Part shown: positions 57,563-64,000 of the stretch, piece by piece
Layout: each line of letters starts with the position of its first letter
How positions within the stretch are numbered: position 1 is the stretch's first letter
Origin: Mycolicibacter terrae
GTDB taxonomy: Bacteria > Actinomycetota > Actinomycetes > Mycobacteriales > Mycobacteriaceae
DNA length: 64,000 nt
Reading direction: 5' to 3'
Assembly: GCF_010727125.1 (NCBI RefSeq)
Contig: NZ_AP022564.1
Coordinates: forward strand, 1,302,001-1,366,000
Notes under the pieces: model-generated
The model's input: the letters and a program-made list of their open reading frames with translations, nothing else
Databases searched by the model: none
Told to the model about the DNA's origin: nothing
Program-made: the position numbers and the translations under genes

Positions 57563-58293
57563 GCGAATTCGTCAGTGTGCACTCGTCATCGGCCGGGGTG
57601 GCCACCCTGGCGCTGTCGCGTCTGCCGAGCAACGCCTTGACCCGCCAGGTCTACCGGGAGATCACCGAGGCGGCGGAGGAGGTGTCGGCGCGAGACGACG
57701 TCGCCGCGGTGGTGTTGTACGGCGGCCACGAGATCTTCTGCGCAGGTGACGACGTTCCCGAACTTCGCACCCTGATATCCGCCGAGGCCGAAAGGTTCGC
57801 CGGCATCCGCCATGACGCCGTGGAGGCGGTGGCGGCCATCGGAAAGCCGACGGTGGCCGCGGTCACCGGTTACGCGCTGGGCAGCGGCCTGGCGCTGGCG
57901 TTGGCGGCGGACTGGCGGATCAGTGGTGACAACGTCAAATTCGGCGCCACCGAGATTCTGGCCGGCCTGGTTCCCGATGGTGCGGGGCTGGCCCGGCTGA
58001 CCCGCACCATCGGCGCGAGCCGCGCCAAGGAGTTGGCCTACAGCGGGCGGTTCTTCGACGCCGAGGAAGCGCTCGCGCTGGGCCTGATCGACGACATGGT
58101 GGCTCCCGACGGGGTCTACGAGGCGGCCCTGAGCTGGGCTCGGCGCTTCGTCGACGCCCCGCGGCAGGCGCTGGCCGCGGCCAAAGCCTCGATCGATACC
58201 GTCGCCACGCTGCCTCCCGCCGAGCGGGCCGCAGCCGACCGGCGCCGGTATGCGCAGGTGTTCGCCGCGGGACACGGCGAGAACCGTCAATAA
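57559..58293 (+). CDS. echA17: Enoyl-CoA hydratase/isomerase
   Basis: The 244-residue crotonase has the oxyanion-hole segments [12 protein letters not shown] and [16 protein letters not shown]. Both catalytic Glu positions are kept, in [15 protein letters not shown] and [10 protein letters not shown]. It corresponds to EchA17 (Rv3039c) by position. The ATG at 57559 overlaps the Nudix stop (ATGA), with a shared ribosome region. Together with the Nudix protein it suggests CoA-ester metabolism. Confidence 0.9.
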   Translation: MSEFVSVHSSSAGVATLALSRLPSNALTRQVYREITEAAEEVSARDDVAAVVLYGGHEIFCAGDDVPELRTLISAEAERFAGIRHDAVEAVAAIGKPTVAAVTGYALGSGLALALAADWRISGDNVKFGATEILAGLVPDGAGLARLTRTIGASRAKELAYSGRFFDAEEALALGLIDDMVAPDGVYEAALSWARRFVDAPRQALAAAKASIDTVATLPPAERAAADRRRYAQVFAAGHGENRQ

Positions 58294-58376
58294 TCGCGCA
58301 TTATCAACCTCCTATCAGCTAACGTTCAGTCACGCGGCCGTGGCCGCACCTGTGCCGGCTTGTAGGGAGACACCAG

Positions 58377-59387
58377 ATGCAACGACTTGCCACCCGTCCG
58401 TGGATCACCGCAACCATCGCGCTCGTCGCGGCGGGAGCTGTCGCGGCCACGCCGGTTGCCGGGCCGCTGCCCGAGGCCATCGCGGTCGACATCCTGCTCG
58501 CCGCCCAGGACATCACCCTCGACCTGGTGCGCCACGGCGAGTCGGTGGACAACGCCGAAGGCATCCTGGGCACCATGCCACCGGGCGCTGAGCTCACCGA
58601 GCTGGGGCAGCAGCAGGCGGCAGACGTCGCCCCGGCGATCCACGACGCGTTCCCGGACGGCATCGCCGGGCTCTACGCCTCGGAGATGATCCGCGCCCAG
58701 GACACCGCGCAGCCGCTGGCCGATCTGCTGAGCGCGGACGTCACCATTCTGGCCGGACTCAACGAACTCGACGCGGGCTGGCTGGAAGGCCAGCCGCTGA
58801 ACATCCTCACCGAGGTCGGCTATATCTTCGCCCCCCTCATGTGGATCATGGGGCAGTACTGGGTGCCCCAGCTGGGCTCTTCGATCGACCCCAACGGGGT
58901 GGTGTTCAACGAGCGCGTCGGTGAGGCGATCGAGGCCATCTACGGCAACACCGTGGCCGACCCGGACAACCCGACGACGGGCGTGGCGTTCGCGCACGCC
59001 GGGACGATCGCGGTCTGGACGCTGATGAACGTCAAGAACCCCGACTTCGGACTGGTCCTCAACGAAGCGCTCAAGACCCTCAGCCCGTTGGACAACACCG
59101 CTCAGGTGGTCATCGACGGCAATCCGACCGACGGCTGGACGCTGGTCAGCTGGGACGGGCATGAGGTGTCGGCGACCCCAGACCTGCTCACCGGACTGTT
59201 CGTCGACTGGCGGGATCTGGCCACGGCCCCACAGATCGCTGCGTGGCACATCCTGGAGGCATTCCAGGGCGGCGACCAGGCCGACATCACCGCCGCGTTG
59301 CAGACCGGCTTCGACCAGGTCGTAGCGGCTGTCACCGCCTTCCCGCAGGCGGTGATCGACACCCTCGCCGGCGCGCTGAGCGGCTAG
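58377..59387 (+). CDS. Exported histidine phosphatase family protein, copy 1
   Basis: The 336-residue protein has an export signal (residues 1-30, RPWITATIALVAAGAVAATP). A phosphoglycerate-mutase-like domain follows: RHG in LDLVRHGESVDN (His53), YASEMIRAQDTAQ with the second Arg, GLNELDAGWLEG with the acid, and AFAHAGTIAVW with the second His. A conserved C-terminal extension (GNPTDGWTLVSWDG, DITAALQTGFDQV) is shared by the two following paralogues. AGGGAGA precedes the ATG. Substrate unknown; all catalytic residues are present. Confidence 0.82.
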   Translation: MQRLATRPWITATIALVAAGAVAATPVAGPLPEAIAVDILLAAQDITLDLVRHGESVDNAEGILGTMPPGAELTELGQQQAADVAPAIHDAFPDGIAGLYASEMIRAQDTAQPLADLLSADVTILAGLNELDAGWLEGQPLNILTEVGYIFAPLMWIMGQYWVPQLGSSIDPNGVVFNERVGEAIEAIYGNTVADPDNPTTGVAFAHAGTIAVWTLMNVKNPDFGLVLNEALKTLSPLDNTAQVVIDGNPTDGWTLVSWDGHEVSATPDLLTGLFVDWRDLATAPQIAAWHILEAFQGGDQADITAALQTGFDQVVAAVTAFPQAVIDTLAGALSG

Positions 59388-59416
59388 GGACGGACGCCCG
59401 CCGAATGGACGGGAAC

Positions 59417-59480
59417 CCATTGACAATGGGGAAAACATCAGATTAACCTCAGCGAATCATTTGCGCTACGCGGCGTAGCG
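59417..59480. promoter_or_regulatory. Two perfect palindromes before phosphatase copy 2
   Basis: CCATTG-A-CAATGG (59417-59429) overlaps a likely -35 TTGACA (59420-59425). CGCTACGC-G-GCGTAGCG (59464-59480) lies 34 bases before the start codon and could form an RNA hairpin or bind a regulator. Confidence 0.45.
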
Positions 59481-59513
59481 TATTGGAATATGAGCTCGCT
59501 GAAGGAGAAGGTC

Positions 59514-60605
59514 ATGAACCACACCCGCCCGTGGATCACCGCCGGAGTGGCCCTCGTCGGTGCCGGCGTCGTCGCCGTCGCCCCGGTGACACCGATGAGC
59601 GGCCCGCTGCCCGCGGTGGTCGCCGCGCCCGCCATCCAGCTGACCGCCACCGACATGGTGCTCGACCTGGTGCGGCACGGTCAGTCGGTGGACAACGTCG
59701 AGGGCGTCATCGGAACCCTGCCGCCCGGCGCGCCGCTCACCGATGAGGGCGCCACCCAGGCGGCCTACCTCGCCGACCCGACCAACTCGCAGCACCTCGC
59801 CGACCCGAGCTTCTACGACGGCGTCTACGCGTCGGAGTTCCTCCGGACCCAGCAGACCGCGGCGGACTGGCTGGCGGCCGCGGGCGCGACCGACACGTCG
59901 CCGACGGTGCTGTCCGGACTCAACGAACTCAATGCCGGCTTCCTGGAGGGAACCTCGCAGTCCAGCCAGGCGACCGCCCTGTTGTATCTGGTCGGGCCGC
60001 TGGCGTGGATGTTCGGCCAGTACTGGGTGCCGCAGCTGGGATCGACCCTCGACCCCAACGGCATGGCGTTCCAGGACCGGTTCTCCGACGCCGTCGAGCA
60101 GATCTATGCCAATGGCGGCACGGTCGACGCCGACGGAAACCTCAACAGCGTGGCGTTCTCGCACGCGGCGGCGATCTCCACCTGGGTGATGATGAACGTC
60201 AAGAACCCCGACTTCGAGATCTACTTCACGTCGTTGCTGCAGGGGTTGTTGCCCAACACCGGCCAGGTCGTGGTCGAGGGCAACCCGACCGACGGCTGGA
60301 CCCTGGTCAGCTGGAACGGAACAGAGGTGGCGGAGAACCCGGGCCTGCTCACCGGGCTGTTCGTCGACTTCCGCGACCTGATGGTCGCGCCGCAGATGGC
60401 CGGCTGGCACATCTGGGAGGCGATCGGTGGCGGCGACCCCGCCGACATCACCGCCGCGCTGCAGACCGGCTTCAACGACGTGCTCACCGCGTTCGCCGCA
60501 TTCCCGCAGGCGGTGATCGACACCATCACCGGGGCGATGGGCGACGCCGCCGGCGGCGGTGTGGGCGACGCGGCCGGTGACGTGGTGGCGGCTCTGGCGG
60601 GCTGA
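59514..60605 (+). CDS. Exported histidine phosphatase family protein, copy 2
   Basis: The 363-residue paralogue starts with a signal (MNHTRPWITAGVALVGAGVV). It keeps LDLVRHGQSVDN, YASEFLRTQQTAAD, GLNELNAGFLEG and the second His in AFSHAAAISTW, so it looks catalytically intact. The shared C-terminal blocks NVKNPDFEIYF, GNPTDGWTLVSWNG and DITAALQTGFNDV are followed by a Gly/Ala-rich end (GDAAGGGVGDAAGD). The ATG at 59514 has GAAGGAGA 7 bases upstream; the upstream ATG at 59490 has no such site. Confidence 0.82.
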   Translation: MNHTRPWITAGVALVGAGVVAVAPVTPMSGPLPAVVAAPAIQLTATDMVLDLVRHGQSVDNVEGVIGTLPPGAPLTDEGATQAAYLADPTNSQHLADPSFYDGVYASEFLRTQQTAADWLAAAGATDTSPTVLSGLNELNAGFLEGTSQSSQATALLYLVGPLAWMFGQYWVPQLGSTLDPNGMAFQDRFSDAVEQIYANGGTVDADGNLNSVAFSHAAAISTWVMMNVKNPDFEIYFTSLLQGLLPNTGQVVVEGNPTDGWTLVSWNGTEVAENPGLLTGLFVDFRDLMVAPQMAGWHIWEAIGGGDPADITAALQTGFNDVLTAFAAFPQAVIDTITGAMGDAAGGGVGDAAGDVVAALAG

Positions 60606-60787
60606 CCGGCGACTGGTGGCCGGCCGGGCGCGGCGGGTGAAGCCGGCGCGCCCGGCTGCTACGTTTGCACCCGCGCCGGCGCCTGAATACCGACCAGAGA
60701 TTCGCTGAAGAATTGGTATTGCCCAGCTCGGCCACGCGTATGTAGTGTGAATTCAGTCACAATATGTCCGCCAGGGGAGGAATGGAC

Positions 60788-61843
60788 ATGAAGAGACTCA
60801 CCGCCAGTCCGTGGGCCACCACCGGGATCGCGCTGGTCGGCGCCGGACTTGTCGCCGGCACGCCGGTGACGGCGCCACCACCCGCCGGCGCGCTAGCCTT
60901 CGACATCCAGCTCACCGCCGAGGACATCACGCTGGATTGGGTGCGGCACGGCCAATCGACCGACGACCTCAACAATATTCTCGGCACATTGCCACCCGGT
61001 GCTCATCTGACGGAACTGGGCGAGCAGCAGGCGCAGGACGTCGCCGCCGCCATCCAGCAGGAGTACCCGGACGGTATCGCCGGCATCTACGCCTCGGAGC
61101 TGGTCCGGACCCAAGAAACCATGGCCCCGCTGGCCGCGGCCCTGGGATTGGATGTGCAGGTGCTGTCGGATCTCAACGAGATCCCCGCCGGCATCTTCGA
61201 AGAACAGCCACGCAGCCTGATCAGCGAAGCCTCCTTCTTCTTCCCGATGGCCATGTGGATCCTCGGCAACCTCTTCGTCTCGGAGCCCGGCACCAACTAC
61301 AACGGGGTGGTCTTCGAGGACCAAGTCAACGGCGCCATGCAGACGATGTACGACAACACCATCGCCGGTGACGGCCCGACGACCGCTGTGGCCTCTTCCA
61401 GCGGCGGCGACATCGCCATCTGGATTCTGATGAACGTCAAGAACCCCGACATCTGGCCGATTCTGCAGACGGTGCTCGAAAACGGCGGTCCGCCCCCCAA
61501 CGCGGGCCAGGCCATACTCGAAGGCAACCCCACCGACGGCTGGACGCTGGTCAGCTGGGACGGCATACCCGTGAACCCGACCCCGGACCTGTTCACCGGA
61601 TTGTTCGTCGACTACCGCGACCTGATCACGGCGCCGCAGATCGCGCTGTGGCACATCTGGGAGGCGATCCAGGGCGGCGACCAGGCCGACATCACCGCCG
61701 CGCTGCAGACCGGCTTCAACCAGGTCGTCGCCGCGTTCGAAGCGTTCCCCCAGGCGGTGATCGACACCATCACCGGCGCGTTCGGGAGCGACGCCGGTGG
61801 TGCCGCCGACTCACTGGCCGACGGCTTGCTGGGAGCGATCTAA
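60788..61843 (+). CDS. Exported histidine phosphatase family protein, copy 3 (second His lost)
   Basis: The 351-residue paralogue has the signal region SPWATTGIALVGAGLVAGTP, the RHG motif in LDWVRHGQSTDD and YASELVRTQETMAP. Where copies 1 and 2 have AFAHAG and AFSHAA, this copy reads ASSSGGDIAIW, so the second catalytic His is replaced. The C-terminal blocks are conserved. It may be a non-catalytic binding protein or have altered chemistry. The ATG at 60788 has AGGGGAGG 7 bases upstream; ATG 60782 lies too close to it. Confidence 0.82.
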   Translation: MKRLTASPWATTGIALVGAGLVAGTPVTAPPPAGALAFDIQLTAEDITLDWVRHGQSTDDLNNILGTLPPGAHLTELGEQQAQDVAAAIQQEYPDGIAGIYASELVRTQETMAPLAAALGLDVQVLSDLNEIPAGIFEEQPRSLISEASFFFPMAMWILGNLFVSEPGTNYNGVVFEDQVNGAMQTMYDNTIAGDGPTTAVASSSGGDIAIWILMNVKNPDIWPILQTVLENGGPPPNAGQAILEGNPTDGWTLVSWDGIPVNPTPDLFTGLFVDYRDLITAPQIALWHIWEAIQGGDQADITAALQTGFNQVVAAFEAFPQAVIDTITGAFGSDAGGAADSLADGLLGAI

Positions 61844-61877
61844 ACCGAGGTCGGCCCAGCCGTTAGGCTGACTCGCT

Positions 61878-62846
61878 ATGACGAGTACGGACCCGACGCC
61901 GAACCCGCACGCGACCGCTGAACAGGTCGAGGCCGCACGGCACGACAGCAAACTCGCTCAGGTGCTCTATCACGACTGGGAGGCCGAGCAGTACGACGAG
62001 AAGTGGTCGATCTCCTACGACGAGCGCTGTATCGACTACGCCCGGGGCCGCTTCGATGCGATCGTGCCCGCCGCGGATCGGGACCGCTTGCCTTATGAGC
62101 GCGCTCTGGAGCTGGGTTGCGGCACCGGGTTCTTCCTGCTCAATTTGATGCAGTCCGGGGTGGCTCGGCGCGGCTCGGTCACCGACCTGTCCCCGGGCAT
62201 GGTCAAAGTCGCCACCCGCAACGGTCAGGCCCTCGGCCTGGATGTCGACGGGCGGGTCGCGGACGCCGAGGGAATCCCGTACGAGGACAACACCTTCGAC
62301 CTGGTGGTCGGTCACGCCGTGCTGCACCACATCCCCGACGTCGAATTGTCGCTGCGCGAGGTGGTCCGGGTGCTCAAGCCCGGCGGCCGGTTCATCTTCG
62401 CCGGCGAGCCCACCACGGTCGGCAACTTCTACGCCCGCCGGCTGGCCGACCTGACCTGGAAGACGACGGTCGCCGCGATGAAGCTGCCCGGGATGGGCAG
62501 CTGGCGCCGGCCGCAGGAAGAGCTCGACGAGAACTCCCGTGCCGCTGCGCTCGAATGGATCGTGGACCTGCACACCTTCGAGCCCGCCGATCTGGAGCGG
62601 ATGGCGGCCAACGCCGGGGCGGTCGACGTGCTCACCGCCAGCGAGGAGTTCACCGCCGCCATGCTGGGCTGGCCGGTACGGACCTTCGAATCGACGGTGC
62701 CGCCGGGCAAGCTCGGATGGGGCTGGGCGCGGTTTGCCTTTAGCAGCTGGACGGCCCTGAGCTGGGTGGACTCCAACGTATTGCGCCGGGTGGTGCCGAA
62801 GGGCTGGTTCTACAACCTGATGGTCACCGGGGTCAAGCCCTCCTGA
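61878..62846 (+). CDS. SAM-dependent methyltransferase (Rv3038c-like)
   Basis: The 322-residue protein has SAM motif I ALELGCGTGFFLLNL, TDLSPGMVKVA, GIPYEDNTFDLVVGHAVLHHI and LKPGGRFIFAGEPT. It corresponds to Rv3038c by position after echA17. The substrate is unknown. The N-terminal segment QVLYHDWEAEQYDEKWSISY is typical of this mycobacterial group. The stop TGA at 62844-62846 overlaps the apparent CTG start of the next gene. Confidence 0.9.
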   Translation: MTSTDPTPNPHATAEQVEAARHDSKLAQVLYHDWEAEQYDEKWSISYDERCIDYARGRFDAIVPAADRDRLPYERALELGCGTGFFLLNLMQSGVARRGSVTDLSPGMVKVATRNGQALGLDVDGRVADAEGIPYEDNTFDLVVGHAVLHHIPDVELSLREVVRVLKPGGRFIFAGEPTTVGNFYARRLADLTWKTTVAAMKLPGMGSWRRPQEELDENSRAAALEWIVDLHTFEPADLERMAANAGAVDVLTASEEFTAAMLGWPVRTFESTVPPGKLGWGWARFAFSSWTALSWVDSNVLRRVVPKGWFYNLMVTGVKPS

Positions 62847-64000
62847 CCAGCGGGTACCGCTTCTCTCTGGCCGACGTCGGCTACCTGAGGTCGGCGGCCG
62901 GCGCAGCCGCCCTGGCCGAGGTCGCCGGCTTCGCCCTGAGTGACACCACCCGCGTTGCCGACATCGCCGCCATGCGGGGTCGCTTCGGGGACCGGACACC
63001 GGCACTGGCCGAGACCACCCTGCTGCGCCGACGGGCCTCGGCCAAGCTGGCCGAACTGCCGGGCACATCGCAGTGGCTGTTCACCGACGAGGCGCTGCAG
63101 CAGGCCAGCGCCGCGCCGGTGGCACGTCACCGGGCGCAGCGCATCACAGCGGCCGCGCCGCATGCCGTCGTGCACGACGTGACCTGCTCGGTCGGTACCG
63201 AATTGGCTGCGCTGTCGGAGGTGACCGATCGGGTGCTGGGCAGCGACCTGGACCCGGTACGGCTGGCGATGGCTCGCCACAACCTGGGCGGGGCGGCCCT
63301 GCTCTGTCTTGCTCAAGCCGACGCGTTGACCCCGGTCAGCCGCGACACGGTGGTGCTGGCCGATCCGGGTCGCCGCGGTGGTGGACGGCGCCGCTTCGAC
63401 CCGGCCGGTTACGAGCCCGCCCTGGACCGGCTGCTGGATGTCTACGCAGGGCGCGACATCGTGGTAAAGACCGCTCCTGGAATCGATTTCGAGAAGGTTG
63501 GGATGCTCGGTTTTCAGGGCGAGATCGAAGTCACCTCGTGGCAGGCTTCGGTGCGCGAGGCCTGCCTGTGGTCGCCCGGCCTGTCCGGGCCGGGCGTGCG
63601 CCGCCGCGCGGTGATCCTGGATCGTGACGAGCAGGTCACCGACGCCGAACCCGACGACTGCGACGTGCGTCCGGTGGGGCGGTGGATCGTCGATCCGGAC
63701 GGCGCGGTGGTGCGGGCCGGGCTGGTCCGCCAGTACGGCGCCCGGCACGGGCTCTGGCAGCTCGATCCCGACATCGCCTACCTGTCCGGTGATGAACTGC
63801 CGGACGGGGTGCGCGGATTCGAGGTGCTCGAGGAGCTGGCCTACAGCGAGAAGCGGTTGCGTCAGGCGCTGGCGGCGCTGGACTGCGGCGCCTTGGAGAT
63901 CCTGGTTCGCGGTGTGCGTGAGGTACAGGCCGACCCCGATGGCCTGCGCCGGCGGCTGCGCCTGCGTGGGCAGCGGGCGCTGTCGGTGGTCATCACCCGC
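62843..64000 (+). CDS. THUMP-like/class I SAM methyltransferase (Rv3037c-like), 3' end beyond window
   Basis: The frame runs off the right edge after at least 386 codons. Recognisable blocks from memory of Rv3037c are WLFTDEALQQASA, VLGSDLDPVRLAMARHNLGG, DVYAGRDIVVKTAPGIDFE, GRWIVDPDGAVVRAGLV and ALDCGALEILVRGV. No ATG, GTG or TTG occurs near the expected N-terminus (TSGYRFSLADVGYLRS); the only candidate is CTG at 62843, overlapping the previous stop. The next in-frame ATG, at 62972, would remove 43 conserved residues. Confidence 0.82.
   Translation, partial: MTSGYRFSLADVGYLRSAAGAAALAEVAGFALSDTTRVADIAAMRGRFGDRTPALAETTLLRRRASAKLAELPGTSQWLFTDEALQQASAAPVARHRAQRITAAAPHAVVHDVTCSVGTELAALSEVTDRVLGSDLDPVRLAMARHNLGGAALLCLAQADALTPVSRDTVVLADPGRRGGGRRRFDPAGYEPALDRLLDVYAGRDIVVKTAPGIDFEKVGMLGFQGEIEVTSWQASVREACLWSPGLSGPGVRRRAVILDRDEQVTDAEPDDCDVRPVGRWIVDPDGAVVRAGLVRQYGARHGLWQLDPDIAYLSGDELPDGVRGFEVLEELAYSEKRLRQALAALDCGALEILVRGVREVQADPDGLRRRLRLRGQRALSVVITR

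Noticed and set aside
61858..61873. GTTAGGCTGAC, resembling an IdeR core, before the Rv3038c-like methyltransferase
   Set aside because: Only the central core matches and the flanks do not fit the 19-base consensus, so it is likely chance.

Overview
The window is high-GC actinobacterial chromosome, almost certainly from a Mycobacterium (sensu lato). Many genes use GTG or TTG starts. There is a full-length CYP136, a CYP125-like P450, an LdtMt1-type L,D-transpeptidase, a GjpA-type porin and a LipJ-type hydrolase-cyclase. The gene order matches, in inverted orientation, the M. tuberculosis block Rv3059 to Rv3037c: cyp136, TetR, SDR, flavin reductase, nrdH-nrdI-nrdE, TetR, flavin monooxygenase, nrdF2, adhC, fecB, ctaD, serB2, ABC ATPase, Nudix, echA17 and two methyltransferases. 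The locus comparisons are from memory; no search was run.

Layout. 1-2.7 kb: tail of an unknown gene, a DadA-like oxidase, a GreA-like factor, tRNA-Ala(GGC) and a small secreted protein. 2.8-9 kb: a catabolic-looking cluster of D-2-hydroxyacid dehydrogenase, amidohydrolase, class II aldolase and a GntR regulator, divergent from a metallo-beta-lactamase-fold hydrolase and a CYP125-like P450. A similar ATGA...TCAT motif lies in both control regions. 9-13.6 kb: L,D-transpeptidase, a GjpA-type porin behind a near-consensus IdeR iron box, then YbdD and CstA. 13.7-19.2 kb: SDR plus two-domain acyl-CoA dehydrogenase, PoxB, and a free-standing LeuA regulatory-domain protein. The last is preceded by a 14-residue Leu-Leu-Val-Val leader peptide and mutually exclusive RNA hairpins. 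19.2-26.3 kb: cyp136/TetR, SDR, flavin reductase and nrdHIE. 26.3-39.2 kb: accessory genes separating nrdE from nrdF2, largely regulators each divergent from an enzyme gene. 39.2-49.5 kb: nrdF2, a four-gene redox/HD operon with a GlxA-type regulator, two MFS transporters, DoxX, GntR and adhC. 49.6-64 kb: LipJ-type cyclase, a gene remnant, fecB, ctaD, serB2, ABC ATPase, Nudix, echA17, three tandem exported histidine-phosphatase paralogues and two methyltransferases.

How the genes work together. The class Ib ribonucleotide reductase is split over two loci about 13 kb apart. Both loci carry paired NrdR-like boxes with identical 32-bp spacing, so they are probably co-regulated. Several regulator/enzyme pairs are divergent with clear inverted repeats between them (cyp136/TetR, LuxR/P450, HxlR/methyltransferase, GntR/MFS).

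The most unusual items are the predicted branched-chain amino acid attenuator upstream of the orphan LeuA-type regulatory domain, the phosphatase triplet whose third copy has lost a catalytic histidine, the iron-box porin, a LysR effector domain without its DNA-binding domain, and an apparent CTG start at the right edge. No insertion sequence, integrase, prophage or CRISPR array was seen.
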